From Deltaproteobacteria bacterium (GTDB lineage Bacteria > Myxococcota > JADLHZ01): a stretch of 64,000 nt of DNA. Location: assembly GCA_020848545.1 (NCBI GenBank), contig JADLHZ010000085.1:124001-188000 (forward strand), written 5' to 3'. Below, in pieces: positions 1-7,862 of this stretch. How positions within the stretch are numbered: position 1 is the first letter of the stretch; each line of letters begins with the position of its first letter. The translations under genes were made by a program, and so were the position numbers. The notes under the pieces were generated by a model. That model did not search any database. It saw nothing but the letters and a program-made list of their open reading frames with translations, and was not told the DNA's origin.

Positions 1-717
1 GAGCTTTCCGGAGACGCAGGCGCCGCCGCCGTCCGCGGTCTTCGTGCACTTGCCGGCTTCGGCGCGGTTGCTCGTCGTCGCGCAGTCCGAGTCCTGCGTG
101 CAGCGCTTCGGCACGTAGTAGCAGAACAGCCGCGGCCGACAGTAGTTCGTGAGGAACTGCCCCGAGCCATTCGTCTTGGCGCCGCTGTAGAGCCGCGTGT
201 CGTGCGACGACAGCGACGGAAAGCAACAGAGGTTGTCGAAGTCGCGCTTGCAGTCGCCGACGCAGCCGATCGGCGCTTTGCCCCAGCACTCAGAGTCGGC
301 GCTGCATTCGGTGGTGCACGACTTGACGTTGCCGAGATCGGGATCGCCGGTGAAGACGGCGTTACAGAGCGGCGCGCCTTCGCCGCAGGCGCCGAATTGA
401 TCGGTCGCGGTCGAGACGCCGTTGTTGTTCGGCGAGGCGCACAGGTTGCCGAGCGAGGTGTCGTTGCTCGGGCTCTTCACCGTCTTCGGGATCTCGCTGT
501 TGTCGAGGCAGGCGTAGATGTTTTCGTTCACCGGCGCGCAGATCGTCGTGCCGGCGCACTCTATCGGCGTCGAGCACATCTTGCGGCAACGGTTGAGCGT
601 CGGGACGCACATGTGCTTTTCGGGGCACTCGGAGGTCGTCGAGCAGGTGGTGTTGCAGGCTTCCGAGAGGAACACGGTCGCGAGCACGGCGGCGTACAGC
701 GCGAAGCGAATGAACAT
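1..717 (-). CDS. Cys-rich secreted protein, 3' end beyond the window
   Basis: The reading frame opens at ATG 717 and is still open at base 1, so only the first 239 residues are visible. It starts MFIRFALYAAVLATVFLSEAC, a hydrophobic leader ending in a possible lipobox Cys. The rest is rich in Cys, with repeated 'CSTTSEC', 'CSADSEC' and 'CTQDSDC' patterns, as in the disulfide-rich surface lipoproteins of Myxococcota. No catalytic domain is recognisable. It is probably exported and anchored to the outer membrane or released. The tandem hairpins at 738-963 lie in its upstream region on the same strand, so they could form part of its leader RNA. Function unknown. Confidence 0.75.
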   Translation of the reverse strand, partial: MFIRFALYAAVLATVFLSEACNTTCSTTSECPEKHMCVPTLNRCRKMCSTPIECAGTTICAPVNENIYACLDNSEIPKTVKSPSNDTSLGNLCASPNNNGVSTATDQFGACGEGAPLCNAVFTGDPDLGNVKSCTTECSADSECWGKAPIGCVGDCKRDFDNLCCFPSLSSHDTRLYSGAKTNGSGQFLTNYCRPRLFCYYVPKRCTQDSDCATTSNRAEAGKCTKTADGGGACVSGKL

Positions 718-737
718 GCGGGGGTTGATAGCGCGGA

Positions 738-850
738 TTCGCGGGTTCGAAAAGGCGGCAGAGGGTGGAGGGACCGGGTGACTCGTAGGAGTTGGAGGGT
801 GCCGTGCGAATCTATGTGTGGTCTCTCTGCCGCTTTTTCGAACCCGCGAA
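738..850. repeat. Long hairpin, unit 1 of a tandem pair
   Basis: Arm 738-763 pairs with arm 825-850 over 26 positions, with a single G:T mismatch that would be a G:U wobble in RNA. The loop (764-824, 61 bases) matches the loop of unit 2 almost base for base, apart from a 7-base insertion and a 2-base deletion. Read on the minus strand it lies in the leader of the gene starting at 717. The right arm carries a run of five T. It could be a structured RNA, a mobile hairpin repeat or both. Confidence 0.8.
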
Positions 851-867
851 GTGTGGGGGGCCGAACT

Positions 868-963
868 GGACGAAAAAAACGGTAGAGGGTGGAGGACGAC
901 CGGGTGACTCGTGGAGGGTGCCGTGCGAATCTATGTATGGTCTCTCTACCGTTTTTTTCGTCC
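868..963. repeat. Long hairpin, unit 2 of a tandem pair
   Basis: Arm 868-887 is a perfect 20-base complement of arm 944-963. The loop (888-943, 56 bases) is nearly identical to that of unit 1, sharing the blocks 'gaccgggtgactcg' and 'gtgccgtgcgaatctatg'. The arm sequences differ from unit 1 at several positions, but both sides changed together so pairing is intact. A seven-T run lies in the right arm. Confidence 0.8.
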
Positions 964-1072
964 CGCTCAGCGCCGCGCGCCCCGCGTTACAACTACAGTA
1001 TCGGTAAGCACTGTCAGGTGTTGTGCGAAAAAGTGGGTCCGTGTAGGATAAAGGATCACCGCCGCCTCCGCT

Positions 1073-1133
1073 CCCCGGTCCCTTTTCGACGCCATTCCTT
1101 CCCCGGTCCCTTTTCGCCGAAAAGGGACCGGGG
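1073..1133. repeat. GGTCCC-type palindromic repeat after queD
   Basis: The word ccccggtcccttttcg occurs at 1073-1088 and again at 1101-1116. The second copy is followed after one base by its exact reverse complement at 1118-1133, giving a 16-bp hairpin. It lies just past the queD stop codon on the minus strand, where a terminator would sit, but no T run follows on that strand. Related GGTCCC/GGGACC words occur at 6422-6434 and 23461. It may be a REP-like dispersed palindrome that can act as a terminator. Confidence 0.6.
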
Positions 1134-1168
1134 AGGAATTCGGAGGAATTCGGGGGATTCGGGGCGGT

Positions 1169-1525
1169 TTAGGCGGTGTAGACCGCGGCGGAGGTGCACG
1201 TTTCGGAGACGAGGATCTTCGAGAGCGACGGCAGGGTCGGCTTCAGGCGCGCCCAGATCCACTCGGCGAGCACTTCGCTCGTCGGGTTCTCGAGGCCGGC
1301 GATCTCGTTCAAATAGTAGTGATCGAGCTTCAGCCGCAGCGGCTCGAAGGCGTCTTTGATCTCGGCGAAGTCCATGACCCACCCGAGCTTCGGGTCGAGC
1401 GGGCCACGCACCCAAATCTGCACCCGGTATGAGTGCCCGTGCAGGCGCTGGCACTTGTGATCCAGCGGCACGTTCGGCAGCCGATGCGCCGCTTCGAAGG
1501 TGAACTCTTTGTAGATCTCGGTCAC
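1169..1525 (-). CDS. queD: 6-carboxy-5,6,7,8-tetrahydropterin synthase (QueD)
   Basis: The 118-residue protein has the usual QueD length. Zinc ligands are visible as His14 (AAHRL) and His29/His31 (LHGHSY). The spacing CxxxHGH with Cys25 is the queuosine-type signature, unlike PTPS-III enzymes of folate synthesis, which carry Glu there. His69 and Glu108 (VSETC) match the family's catalytic positions. It converts dihydroneopterin triphosphate to 6-carboxytetrahydropterin in 7-deazapurine synthesis. It starts with GTG directly after the TGA of the FolB-cupin gene, so it is the last gene of the pterin operon. No queC, queE or queF is in the window. A role in another pterin pathway is possible given the neighbours. 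Confidence 0.93.
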   Translation of the reverse strand: MTEIYKEFTFEAAHRLPNVPLDHKCQRLHGHSYRVQIWVRGPLDPKLGWVMDFAEIKDAFEPLRLKLDHYYLNEIAGLENPTSEVLAEWIWARLKPTLPSLSKILVSETCTSAAVYTA

Positions 1526-2293
1526 TCAGCCTCCCGTCCCGAACGCGTTGAAGAACCGGATCGGCTCGACGTCCGAGAGCTTCTCCGTCGGCACGTCGAC
1601 CTCGACCTCGTCGCTCGGAATGAACGCCGGCCGGTCGATGCACAGAAACGATTGCTCGGTCGCCGTCGGGTTGTCGTAGCGGTGCGCAAAGCCGCGCGGC
1701 CACGAGCGCCCGAGCCCAGGATCGACGCGGCGGCCCTGCAACAAGAGCCCGTCGCCGAGCACGAGCTCGCTCTCGTCGATCTGCGTGTGCACGTGCGTCG
1801 GCACGGCTTTCCCCGGCGCCACGCGCTCGCGATAGATGCCGCACTCCTTCGTCTCGAACAACACGTCGACGAAGCCGAACGCCTTCCTCTCGGTGACGTA
1901 ACGATAGTCCGACGCCTCGCGCACGATCTCGATCGCGGGGATGCCGGCGCCCGCGAGCGCCTGCGGCTTCACGAGCTTCACCTCGACGCGCTGGACTTGC
2001 GGCCGCGGCACGTCGACCGAGGGAGGCGCCAAGACGTACGCGGCCACGGCCTCGGCCGCGCTCTCGAGCAGCATGAAGCGCGAAGCGACGAGCAGGAAGC
2101 GCAGCTCACCGGCCAGGCGCGCGTAGTCCACGGTCTCCCTGATGCGGCTGTTCGTCGCGGCGGCGCGGGTGTCCAAGAACAAGCCGAGGCTGAGCTCCAC
2201 CGGCTGGGGCGTCTGGCGTTCGTTCGCGAATACGCCGACGATGCAGTCGACGCGCATGTTCGTCAGCGACAATTTATCGAGGCGGTTCAGCAC
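1526..2293 (-). CDS. folB: Dihydroneopterin aldolase (FolB) fused to a cupin domain
   Basis: This 255-residue protein has two parts. Residues 1-115 look like FolB: LTNMRVDCIVGVFANER with Glu25, Tyr57 (TVDYARL) and Lys109 in VKP, the positions expected for the aldolase active site. Residues 130-255 are a cupin: motif 1 is G161-H167-x-H169 with a following acidic residue and G180, and motif 2 is PRGFAHRYDN (His204, Asn208). FolB cleaves dihydroneopterin to hydroxymethyl-dihydropterin plus glycolaldehyde. The start is GTG 2293, with GGAGGG 8 bases upstream, inside the end of the SDR gene. Stand-alone FolB is about 120 residues, so the fusion is unusual. The cupin's metal and substrate are unknown. 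Confidence 0.85.
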   Translation of the reverse strand: MLNRLDKLSLTNMRVDCIVGVFANERQTPQPVELSLGLFLDTRAAATNSRIRETVDYARLAGELRFLLVASRFMLLESAAEAVAAYVLAPPSVDVPRPQVQRVEVKLVKPQALAGAGIPAIEIVREASDYRYVTERKAFGFVDVLFETKECGIYRERVAPGKAVPTHVHTQIDESELVLGDGLLLQGRRVDPGLGRSWPRGFAHRYDNPTATEQSFLCIDRPAFIPSDEVEVDVPTEKLSDVEPIRFFNAFGTGG

Positions 2294-3021
2294 GCGCTCA
2301 GCCCTCCGTCGACGCGCAAGGTCTGGCCCGTCACATACGGCGCGCCCGTCGCGAAGAACACCACCGCGCGCGCGACGTCGTCCGGCGATCCTTCGCGCCC
2401 GAGCGGCACCGTGCGCCAGAGCCGCTCGCGATCCTCGGGCGTCGTATCGGCGGAGACCGCCACCGGCCCGGGCGCCACAGCGTTCACCCGCACCGACGGC
2501 GCAAGCTCGGTGGCCCACGCGCGCGTCAACGCGGCGAGCCCAGCCTTCGCCGTCAAGTAGTGCGACATATGCTGCGCTGGTCCGTAGGGCTTGTCGACCG
2601 CCATGTCGGTGATGTTGACGACGCACGCGTCGCCCGCCGCGCGCAGGCACGGGAGCACGCCCTGCGTCAGGAAGAACGGCGCCATCAGGTTCACCGCGAG
2701 CATTTGCCCGAGCTGCGCGCGCGCGACGTCTTCGAACTTCACGTGCTCATAGATGCCGGCGTTGTTGACGAGGAGCGCGAGCTTCGGCGCCTTCGCACGC
2801 ACGGCCGTCACCAGCGCGTCCAAGGCGCCAAGGTCCGCGAGATCGGCGACGAGCACCTCCGCACGCTGGCCGATCCTCTCGATCTCCGACGCCACGCCTG
2901 CTGCAGCTGCCGTCGACTTGTTCGCATGCACGAGCACGTCGAAGCCCGCCCGCGCGAGGCCCAACGCGATCGCGCGCCCGAGCCGCACGCCGCCGCCGGT
3001 GACGAGCGCGACCTTACTCAT
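2287..3021 (-). CDS. Short-chain dehydrogenase, pteridine-reductase-like
   Basis: A 244-residue classical SDR. The N-terminal TGGGVRLG motif with Arg is the nucleotide signature of pteridine reductases (PTR1/FolM type) rather than the usual TGxxxGIG. NNAG lies near residue 87, the catalytic Tyr and Lys appear as SHYLTAKAG, and the C-terminus has YVTGQTLRVDGG. It probably reduces a pterin (dihydrobiopterin, dihydromonapterin or dihydrofolate) with NADPH. It overlaps the downstream folB-cupin gene by 7 bases and the upstream FG-GAP gene by 8, so it is translated in one unit with the pterin genes. Substrate assignment is inference from the motif and the neighbourhood. Confidence 0.8.
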   Translation of the reverse strand: MSKVALVTGGGVRLGRAIALGLARAGFDVLVHANKSTAAAAGVASEIERIGQRAEVLVADLADLGALDALVTAVRAKAPKLALLVNNAGIYEHVKFEDVARAQLGQMLAVNLMAPFFLTQGVLPCLRAAGDACVVNITDMAVDKPYGPAQHMSHYLTAKAGLAALTRAWATELAPSVRVNAVAPGPVAVSADTTPEDRERLWRTVPLGREGSPDDVARAVVFFATGAPYVTGQTLRVDGGLSAC

Positions 3022-4486
3022 TCAGCAGGACCACGATCTTCCCTTCTTTGCCGGGGATGTCGCGAAAGAACGAGACGATGTGCACGCGCTTCTTCTTCGC
3101 GTCGTAGAACGGTGAGGTGAACGGCGACACGTCGATGTTCAGCTTGAGCCCAGGATCGCCGTCGAAGAAGCCGTCTTTCTTGCCGAGGTAGATGTGCAGG
3201 TGCGAACCGTCGGGGCTGGCCATGAAGTCGTTCAGGCCGTCGCCGTCGTAGTCGAACGCGAAGCGCGGAAACGGGCCCTTGAAGAACGGTCCGCCCGAGA
3301 AGTCGAGGCCGAAGCTGATGCTCATCTCGGTCGACGCCTTCGTGTTGAACGTGCCGCCTTCGTTCTTCGTGATCAGCCAATCGACCGACATCGTCTTCGA
3401 CACCATCGCGCGCGCGAGCGTGACGAGGCCGACGTCCGAGTACGGCTCGATCATCTCGGGCAGCCCGTCGCCGTTCAAGTCGACGAACTGCACGAGCGCC
3501 GAGAAGCCGCTGCGCTTCACCTCTTGATCCGGCGCCTTCCTGAAGCCGCTCTTGTTCAAGTGGATCGCCGTCTCCGACTTCATCGACGCGAGCCCGCCCG
3601 AGACTTTGTTCAACACGAAGTCCGTGCGCTTGTCGCCGTTCAAGTCGAGCGCCATCGCGTTGACGAACGCGCCCCGGCGGTTGCGCTCCTCTTGTGTGCG
3701 GATGGAAAAATTCAACACAACCGTCGGCGTTGGCGAATAGTGGCCGTCGCCGGTGGCACCACCGCTGGCACCATAGATGCGCAGGGTCTCCTCTTGGATC
3801 ACGTAGAGGTCAGGCTTGCCGTCGCCTTCGTAGTCGCCGACCGTGATCTCGGGAAACACGTACGCCGCCGAAATAGACAGATCGCGGTTCGAGCCAGCGC
3901 CGCGGAAGAAGCCGCTCGCCAGGCTGTCGATCCACGCCTGCGGCGTCACCTTCAGCTTGTCGACGAGCGACCACTTGGCGCCTTCGGCGCGATAGAACGC
4001 GAGCGTGCCGGTGTCCCACAGCGCGATCTCGCGGCCCTTCCGGTGGTAGTCGGCGCAAAGGTCCCACACCGGAAGATCCTCGATCTCGGGGAACATCGTG
4101 GCGGTCTCGGCCTTCACCATCTCGGTGAGCCCCGCGGCGAGCTTGCCGCCTGGCGCGAAGTAGCCGGAAAGGCCCTGCGCGGTCATGAACACGACCTCGC
4201 TCACGCTGTCGCCGTCGCAATCCGACACAGCGGCGATCGCAGCGTCCGGCGGCACCGGGCGCTCCTCGTTCGCCTTCTCCGAGTAGTGTCCATCCGGCTG
4301 CTGGTAGAAGAACGCGACGAAGCGCTTGGTGTCAGGCTCGTTGCCACGGCGAAAGGCGACGACGAGGTCCGGCGCGCCGTCCTTGTTGAAGTCGCCGGCG
4401 TCCACCCAGATGACGCGGCCGTCGACCGAGAGTTTTTGCGGCGTGAAATTCAAGGCGCCGAGCACGAGCAGCACAGCCAGATGCAT
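3014..4486 (-). CDS. Secreted FG-GAP/VCBS-repeat protein
   Basis: 490 residues starting MHLAVLLVLGALNF, a short signal-peptide-like leader. The body contains repeated calcium-binding FG-GAP/VCBS motifs of the form D-x-N/D-x-D-G-x-x-D, for example DFNKDGAPDLVV, DYEGDGKPDLYV, DLNGDKRTDFVL, DLNGDGLPEMIE and DYDGDGLNDFMA. These blades form an integrin-alpha-like beta-propeller, usually extracellular. No enzyme domain is visible. It overlaps the SDR start by 8 bases, so it sits at the head of the pterin operon although its role there is unclear. Function unknown. Confidence 0.85.
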   Translation of the reverse strand: MHLAVLLVLGALNFTPQKLSVDGRVIWVDAGDFNKDGAPDLVVAFRRGNEPDTKRFVAFFYQQPDGHYSEKANEERPVPPDAAIAAVSDCDGDSVSEVVFMTAQGLSGYFAPGGKLAAGLTEMVKAETATMFPEIEDLPVWDLCADYHRKGREIALWDTGTLAFYRAEGAKWSLVDKLKVTPQAWIDSLASGFFRGAGSNRDLSISAAYVFPEITVGDYEGDGKPDLYVIQEETLRIYGASGGATGDGHYSPTPTVVLNFSIRTQEERNRRGAFVNAMALDLNGDKRTDFVLNKVSGGLASMKSETAIHLNKSGFRKAPDQEVKRSGFSALVQFVDLNGDGLPEMIEPYSDVGLVTLARAMVSKTMSVDWLITKNEGGTFNTKASTEMSISFGLDFSGGPFFKGPFPRFAFDYDGDGLNDFMASPDGSHLHIYLGKKDGFFDGDPGLKLNIDVSPFTSPFYDAKKKRVHIVSFFRDIPGKEGKIVVLLNE

Positions 4487-4592
4487 CTGTCACACTCCAG
4501 CCGAGGCAAGCTCGGCTCTCCGTTGGCGTCCGGCTGACGGCGGCACGCCCTCGGCGCCCATAGTCCCGCGCACGCGAGACCGTCAAACGGCG

Positions 4593-5369
4593 TCAGACCG
4601 GCCGCTGCACCAACACATGCGCGCGGCCGCTCGCATCCCGGTGCAGCACAGCTTCGACGCCGAAGCTCGCGCGCAAGGTCTCCGGCACGAGCACCTCGGC
4701 CGGCGCGCCCGCCGCCACCGTGCGCCCCCCTGCGAGCACATAGACGCGATGGCAGTCGCGCAGCGCGAGGTCGAGATCGTGGAGGATCCAGACGACCCCG
4801 GCGCCGCCCGCGTCGGCCAGCGCGCGAATCCGATCGGCGAAGGCGTAGCGGTGATGCAGATCGAGAAACGCCGTCGGCTCATCGAGCACGAGGTAACGCG
4901 CCGCTTGCGCGAGCGCCCGAGCCAAGAGCACGCGCTGGCGTTCGCCGCCGGAGAGCGCGTCGAACGCGCGATCCGCGAGCGCCAAAACGTCGGCCGCCCG
5001 CATCGCACGATCGACAGCAGCGAGATCGTCCGGACCGAGCCGCGTGAACGCACCGTGCCGCGCCTCGCGGGCGAGAGCGACCACTTCCTTCACGGAGAAC
5101 GAAAAGCGCGGCCCTTGATCCTGCAGCACCGCCGCCACGCGCCGCGCCCGCTCGGCGATCGTCAACCCTGAGAGCGGCTGCTCGTCGATGCGCACTTCGC
5201 CGGCGCTCGCGCTCTGTAAGCCGAGCAGGACGCGCGCCAACGTGCTCTTGCCGGCGCCGTTCGGACCGAGCACGCCCACGACTTCGCCGGGCGAAACGTC
5301 GATGGAGACGCCGTCCAAGGCGAAGACACCTGGCGCGTACGCCACCCGGAGATCGCGCGCCGAGAGCAT
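4593..5369 (-). CDS. ABC transporter ATP-binding protein, FecE/BtuD type
   Basis: 258-residue ATPase with Walker A GPNGAGKST (35-43), Q-loop near Gln83, signature LSGGERQ (139-145), Walker B YLVLDEPT (159-166) and H-loop His197. The overall pattern, including AERARRVAAVLQ and the C-terminal PAEVLVPETLRASFGVEAV, fits ATPases that drive uptake of iron-siderophore, haem or cobalamin through FecCD-type permeases. No permease or binding protein is in the window, so it must pair with distant subunits. It begins within the stop codon of the outer-membrane protein gene (TGATG), which suggests coupled expression. Confidence 0.88.
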   Translation of the reverse strand: MLSARDLRVAYAPGVFALDGVSIDVSPGEVVGVLGPNGAGKSTLARVLLGLQSASAGEVRIDEQPLSGLTIAERARRVAAVLQDQGPRFSFSVKEVVALAREARHGAFTRLGPDDLAAVDRAMRAADVLALADRAFDALSGGERQRVLLARALAQAARYLVLDEPTAFLDLHHRYAFADRIRALADAGGAGVVWILHDLDLALRDCHRVYVLAGGRTVAAGAPAEVLVPETLRASFGVEAVLHRDASGRAHVLVQRPV

Positions 5370-6307
5370 CAGTTCATGTAGTACTGCACACTGAGCGCGA
5401 GCGTGCGATTGTCCGGCCGTTCCACCGCTTGCCGATAGCCGAGGTCGATCCCGAACGACGGATGGCGAAAGCCGATGCCGAGCGACCAGAAGAGATCGTT
5501 GCCCACCTTGTCGACGAGGAAGCCCGCGCGCACGGGGATCATGTTCGCGATCGTGTACTCGGCGCCGAAGTGCCAGCGCGACGACGGCTTCGCCCGCGTC
5601 GAAAAATCGATCAGCGCGTCGACGCCGACCTCGAGCCCGGCCACGTGCCCAGCGGCGGCGAAGCCGAGCGCGATCGGCACGAACTCCGGGATCAGCGGGT
5701 TCGGAATCAAATTATAGCCCACGACCGCGAGCGAGAAATACTGGATCGGCGTAAACAAGACGCCGAGATCGCCCGTGAAGCCCGTGAAGCCGAGCGCCGG
5801 CACCGACAGCGCGTTGTCGAGGGGCTTGCGCGGCGCGTCCACGTTCTCCGGATCGACCGGCGTGAACAGCGAATCGTAGCGGAGCACGTTGCGGCTGGCC
5901 ACTTGGTACTTCATCGCGATGCCGACCGCGAAGATGCCGCCGATGTTGTAGGCGAGGCCGAAGTACAAGCGGTGCACGTCGAGATCGGCGCTGTTGAAGC
6001 GATGCTCGTAGTTGTACGAGAGGCCGGCGCCGACCACGGTCGTCACGCTGTCGATGATCGACGCCGCCGGCCGATGCGCGTTCGCTTCGTGGGTCCACGA
6101 GTAGTGCGCGTCGATGATGTAGTGCCGCTTGGCGACGAGGCCCGCCGGGTTCACGTAGAGGCCGTCGGTGCCGTCAGCGATCCCACGCATGGCGCCGCCC
6201 ATCCCGATGCTGCGCGCGGTCTGCGGATGCGCGCCGACGTTCGGATCGGCGAGCAACGACTCGCGCGGCGACGCGGCAGAGATGAAGAGGAGCACCAAAG
6301 GGAGCAC
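5369..6307 (-). CDS. Outer-membrane barrel protein, PorV/FadL-like
   Basis: 312 residues with a leader MLPLVLLFISAAS. Near residue 32 comes RSIGMGGAMRGIADGTDGLYVNPAGL, the N-terminal hallmark of FadL/PorV/UPF0164-type outer-membrane barrels. The rest alternates short aromatic-rich strands (LSYNYEHRF, VGYNLIPN, GFRHPSFGIDLGYRQ) and ends in LSVQYYMN. It probably spans the outer membrane as a conduit or assembly factor. It is transcribed with the FecE-like ATPase, so a part in uptake of the same substrate is possible but unproven. Confidence 0.75.
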   Translation of the reverse strand: MLPLVLLFISAASPRESLLADPNVGAHPQTARSIGMGGAMRGIADGTDGLYVNPAGLVAKRHYIIDAHYSWTHEANAHRPAASIIDSVTTVVGAGLSYNYEHRFNSADLDVHRLYFGLAYNIGGIFAVGIAMKYQVASRNVLRYDSLFTPVDPENVDAPRKPLDNALSVPALGFTGFTGDLGVLFTPIQYFSLAVVGYNLIPNPLIPEFVPIALGFAAAGHVAGLEVGVDALIDFSTRAKPSSRWHFGAEYTIANMIPVRAGFLVDKVGNDLFWSLGIGFRHPSFGIDLGYRQAVERPDNRTLALSVQYYMN

Positions 6308-6412
6308 TAGGAGGCCCTATAGCCGCTGTTTGCACGCTCAGTCCAATTCGACGATGTCACACGGCACGCCATGTTGAACCGCAGCGCTGCCGTGGTTATG
6401 CCCTTCGCTCGT

Positions 6413-6443
6413 CACGGAAATGGTCCCTGGGACCTTTTCCGTG
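6413..6443. promoter_or_regulatory. 31-bp near-perfect palindrome between divergent genes
   Basis: Arm 6413-6427 and arm 6429-6443 are complementary except for one T:T mismatch, around a single central base. It lies between the divergent outer-membrane gene (start 6307) and the M16 protease gene (start 6460), only 17 bases before the latter. It could be an operator, or a dispersed GGTCCC palindrome related to 1101-1133. Confidence 0.5.
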
Positions 6444-6459
6444 CTAGGCGCCGCGGCCG

Positions 6460-7743
6460 ATGAAGCGTCCTGCGACGAAGATCACCCGCTTGGCGAACGG
6501 CCTGCGGGTCGTGTGCGTGGAAGCGCCGCATCTCAAGAGTGCCTACGTGGGCCTCGTCATCGGCATCGGCTCGCGGCACGAGCAAGCGAAGGACAACGGG
6601 CTCTCGCACTTCTTGGAGCACATGGTCTTTCGAGGCACGCGGAAATACGAGGACGCGCGTGATCTGAACGCCGCCGCCGAGTCCATCGGCGGCGCGCTCG
6701 ACGCCGCGACCTATCGCGACCACACGCACTACGGCACCGTCGCGCACCCGAGCCGCGTCGATCTCGCGCTCGAGCTACTGTCCGAGATCGTGCTCTACCC
6801 CAAGCTCCAGCACATCGAGACCGAGCGCACGATCATCATGGAGGAGATGCGCGAGAGCTTCGGCGCCCGCGGCCAGCTCGTCGACGTCGACACGCTGGCG
6901 CACCAGCAACACTACAAAGGTCACGCGCTCGGTCAGCCGATCGAAGGCACGGTAGAGAATGTCGAGCGCTTCACCCGCCGAGATCTGAAGCGCCACTTCG
7001 CGGCCTGCTACACCGCGCCGGCGTCGGTGCTCGTCCTCGCCGGCAACGTGCGCCTCGCCGAGGTGTTGCCGCGCGTGAAGAGGCGCTTCCTCCGCATGAG
7101 CGATCGCGCCCCGGCGACGACGAAGGCGCCGAACCACGCCGCCAAGAAGCCGCGCTTGCACTGGGTGAACGATCCCGGCGCGCAGGTGGATCTGCGGCTG
7201 TGCTTCTCCGGCCTCGCCGCCGCTGATCGCGACGCGCCTGCGCTCAACATGCTCTCGCGCGTGCTCGGCGAAGGGCTCTCGTCGCGCCTGCACTCGGATC
7301 TCATCGACAAGAAGGCCCTCGCCTACTCGCTCTCGGCCGGCCCCGAGATGTTCGCCGATTGTGGCACCTACGACTTCGACGTGGCGGTGGCGCCCGAGAA
7401 GCTGCTGGTCACGGTGAGGGAGCTGCTCGCCTTCGCCAACGACGCGATCGCGAAGCCACCGACGAAAAAAGAGCTCACGTTGGCCAAGGAACGCTACGCC
7501 ATCGGCCTCGACTTCATGGCCGACGCGCCGGCAGATCTCGCGCTGTGGACTGCGCGCAACTTGCAGCAAGATCTCGACGTCGACATCGACCGCGCCGCCG
7601 AGCGCTTCTTCGCGGTGACGAGCGATGACTGCCGCCGCGTTGCCGCGCGCATCTTCGATCGGCGGACGCTACTCGCGTGCGGCGTCGGCGCCATCTCGAA
7701 GACGCTGCGCCGCGGCCTCGAGCGCGCTGTACTGTTGAGCTAA
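6460..7743 (+). CDS. Zinc protease, M16 (pitrilysin/MPP) family
   Basis: 427-residue single-gene M16B protease. The inverted zinc motif HFLEH is at His50-His54, and the distal Glu lies in IIMEEMRE (128-132). The N-terminal LANGLRVV and IGIGSRHE context is typical, and the inactive second half contains GLSSRLHSDLIDKKALAYS. No signal peptide is evident, so it may act in the cytoplasm as bacterial mitochondrial-processing-peptidase-like enzymes do. The ATG is preceded by GGCCG rather than a clear ribosome site. Substrate unknown. Confidence 0.9.
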   Translation: MKRPATKITRLANGLRVVCVEAPHLKSAYVGLVIGIGSRHEQAKDNGLSHFLEHMVFRGTRKYEDARDLNAAAESIGGALDAATYRDHTHYGTVAHPSRVDLALELLSEIVLYPKLQHIETERTIIMEEMRESFGARGQLVDVDTLAHQQHYKGHALGQPIEGTVENVERFTRRDLKRHFAACYTAPASVLVLAGNVRLAEVLPRVKRRFLRMSDRAPATTKAPNHAAKKPRLHWVNDPGAQVDLRLCFSGLAAADRDAPALNMLSRVLGEGLSSRLHSDLIDKKALAYSLSAGPEMFADCGTYDFDVAVAPEKLLVTVRELLAFANDAIAKPPTKKELTLAKERYAIGLDFMADAPADLALWTARNLQQDLDVDIDRAAERFFAVTSDDCRRVAARIFDRRTLLACGVGAISKTLRRGLERAVLLS

Positions 7744-7757
7744 GCCCCACGCAAAAA

Positions 7758-7799
7758 GGAACGCCAGCGCGTCGAGGGGGAACAACACGCTGACGTTCC
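7758..7799 (-). terminator. Intrinsic terminator for the minus-strand lipoprotein gene
   Basis: Arms 7758-7769 and 7788-7799 pair over 12 positions with one mismatch, with an 18-base loop. On the minus strand the stem is followed at once by five T, the pattern of a Rho-independent terminator. It lies 64 bases past the stop of the gene at 7863 and 15 bases past the M16 stop on the other strand. Confidence 0.6.
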
Positions 7800-7862
7800 G
7801 CTCATACGATGCGGATCTTTCGCCTGAGATGCCAGGAAAAATACGAAGGGCGCGAAAAGACG

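Larger units (their letters stand above)
718..1168. other. 451-base gene-free gap with hairpins and GGTCCC repeats
   Basis: This gap separates queD (stop at 1169) from the Cys-rich gene (start at 717), both on the minus strand. Open frames across it are short and none has a convincing ribosome binding site or domain. It holds two long imperfect-copy hairpins (738-850 and 868-963) and a palindromic GGTCCC repeat (1073-1133). Bases 964-1072 show nothing I can name. Confidence 0.8.

Noticed and set aside
792-1007. Open frame across both hairpin units
   Set aside because: It only exists because the loops are repeated; the frame changes between units, there is no ribosome site, and the hairpin pairing explains the sequence better than coding does.
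3194-4537. Long plus-strand open frame opposite the FG-GAP gene
   Set aside because: It is rich in Arg, Ala, Val and Glu as expected for the antisense of GC-rich coding DNA, while the minus strand has clear FG-GAP motifs.
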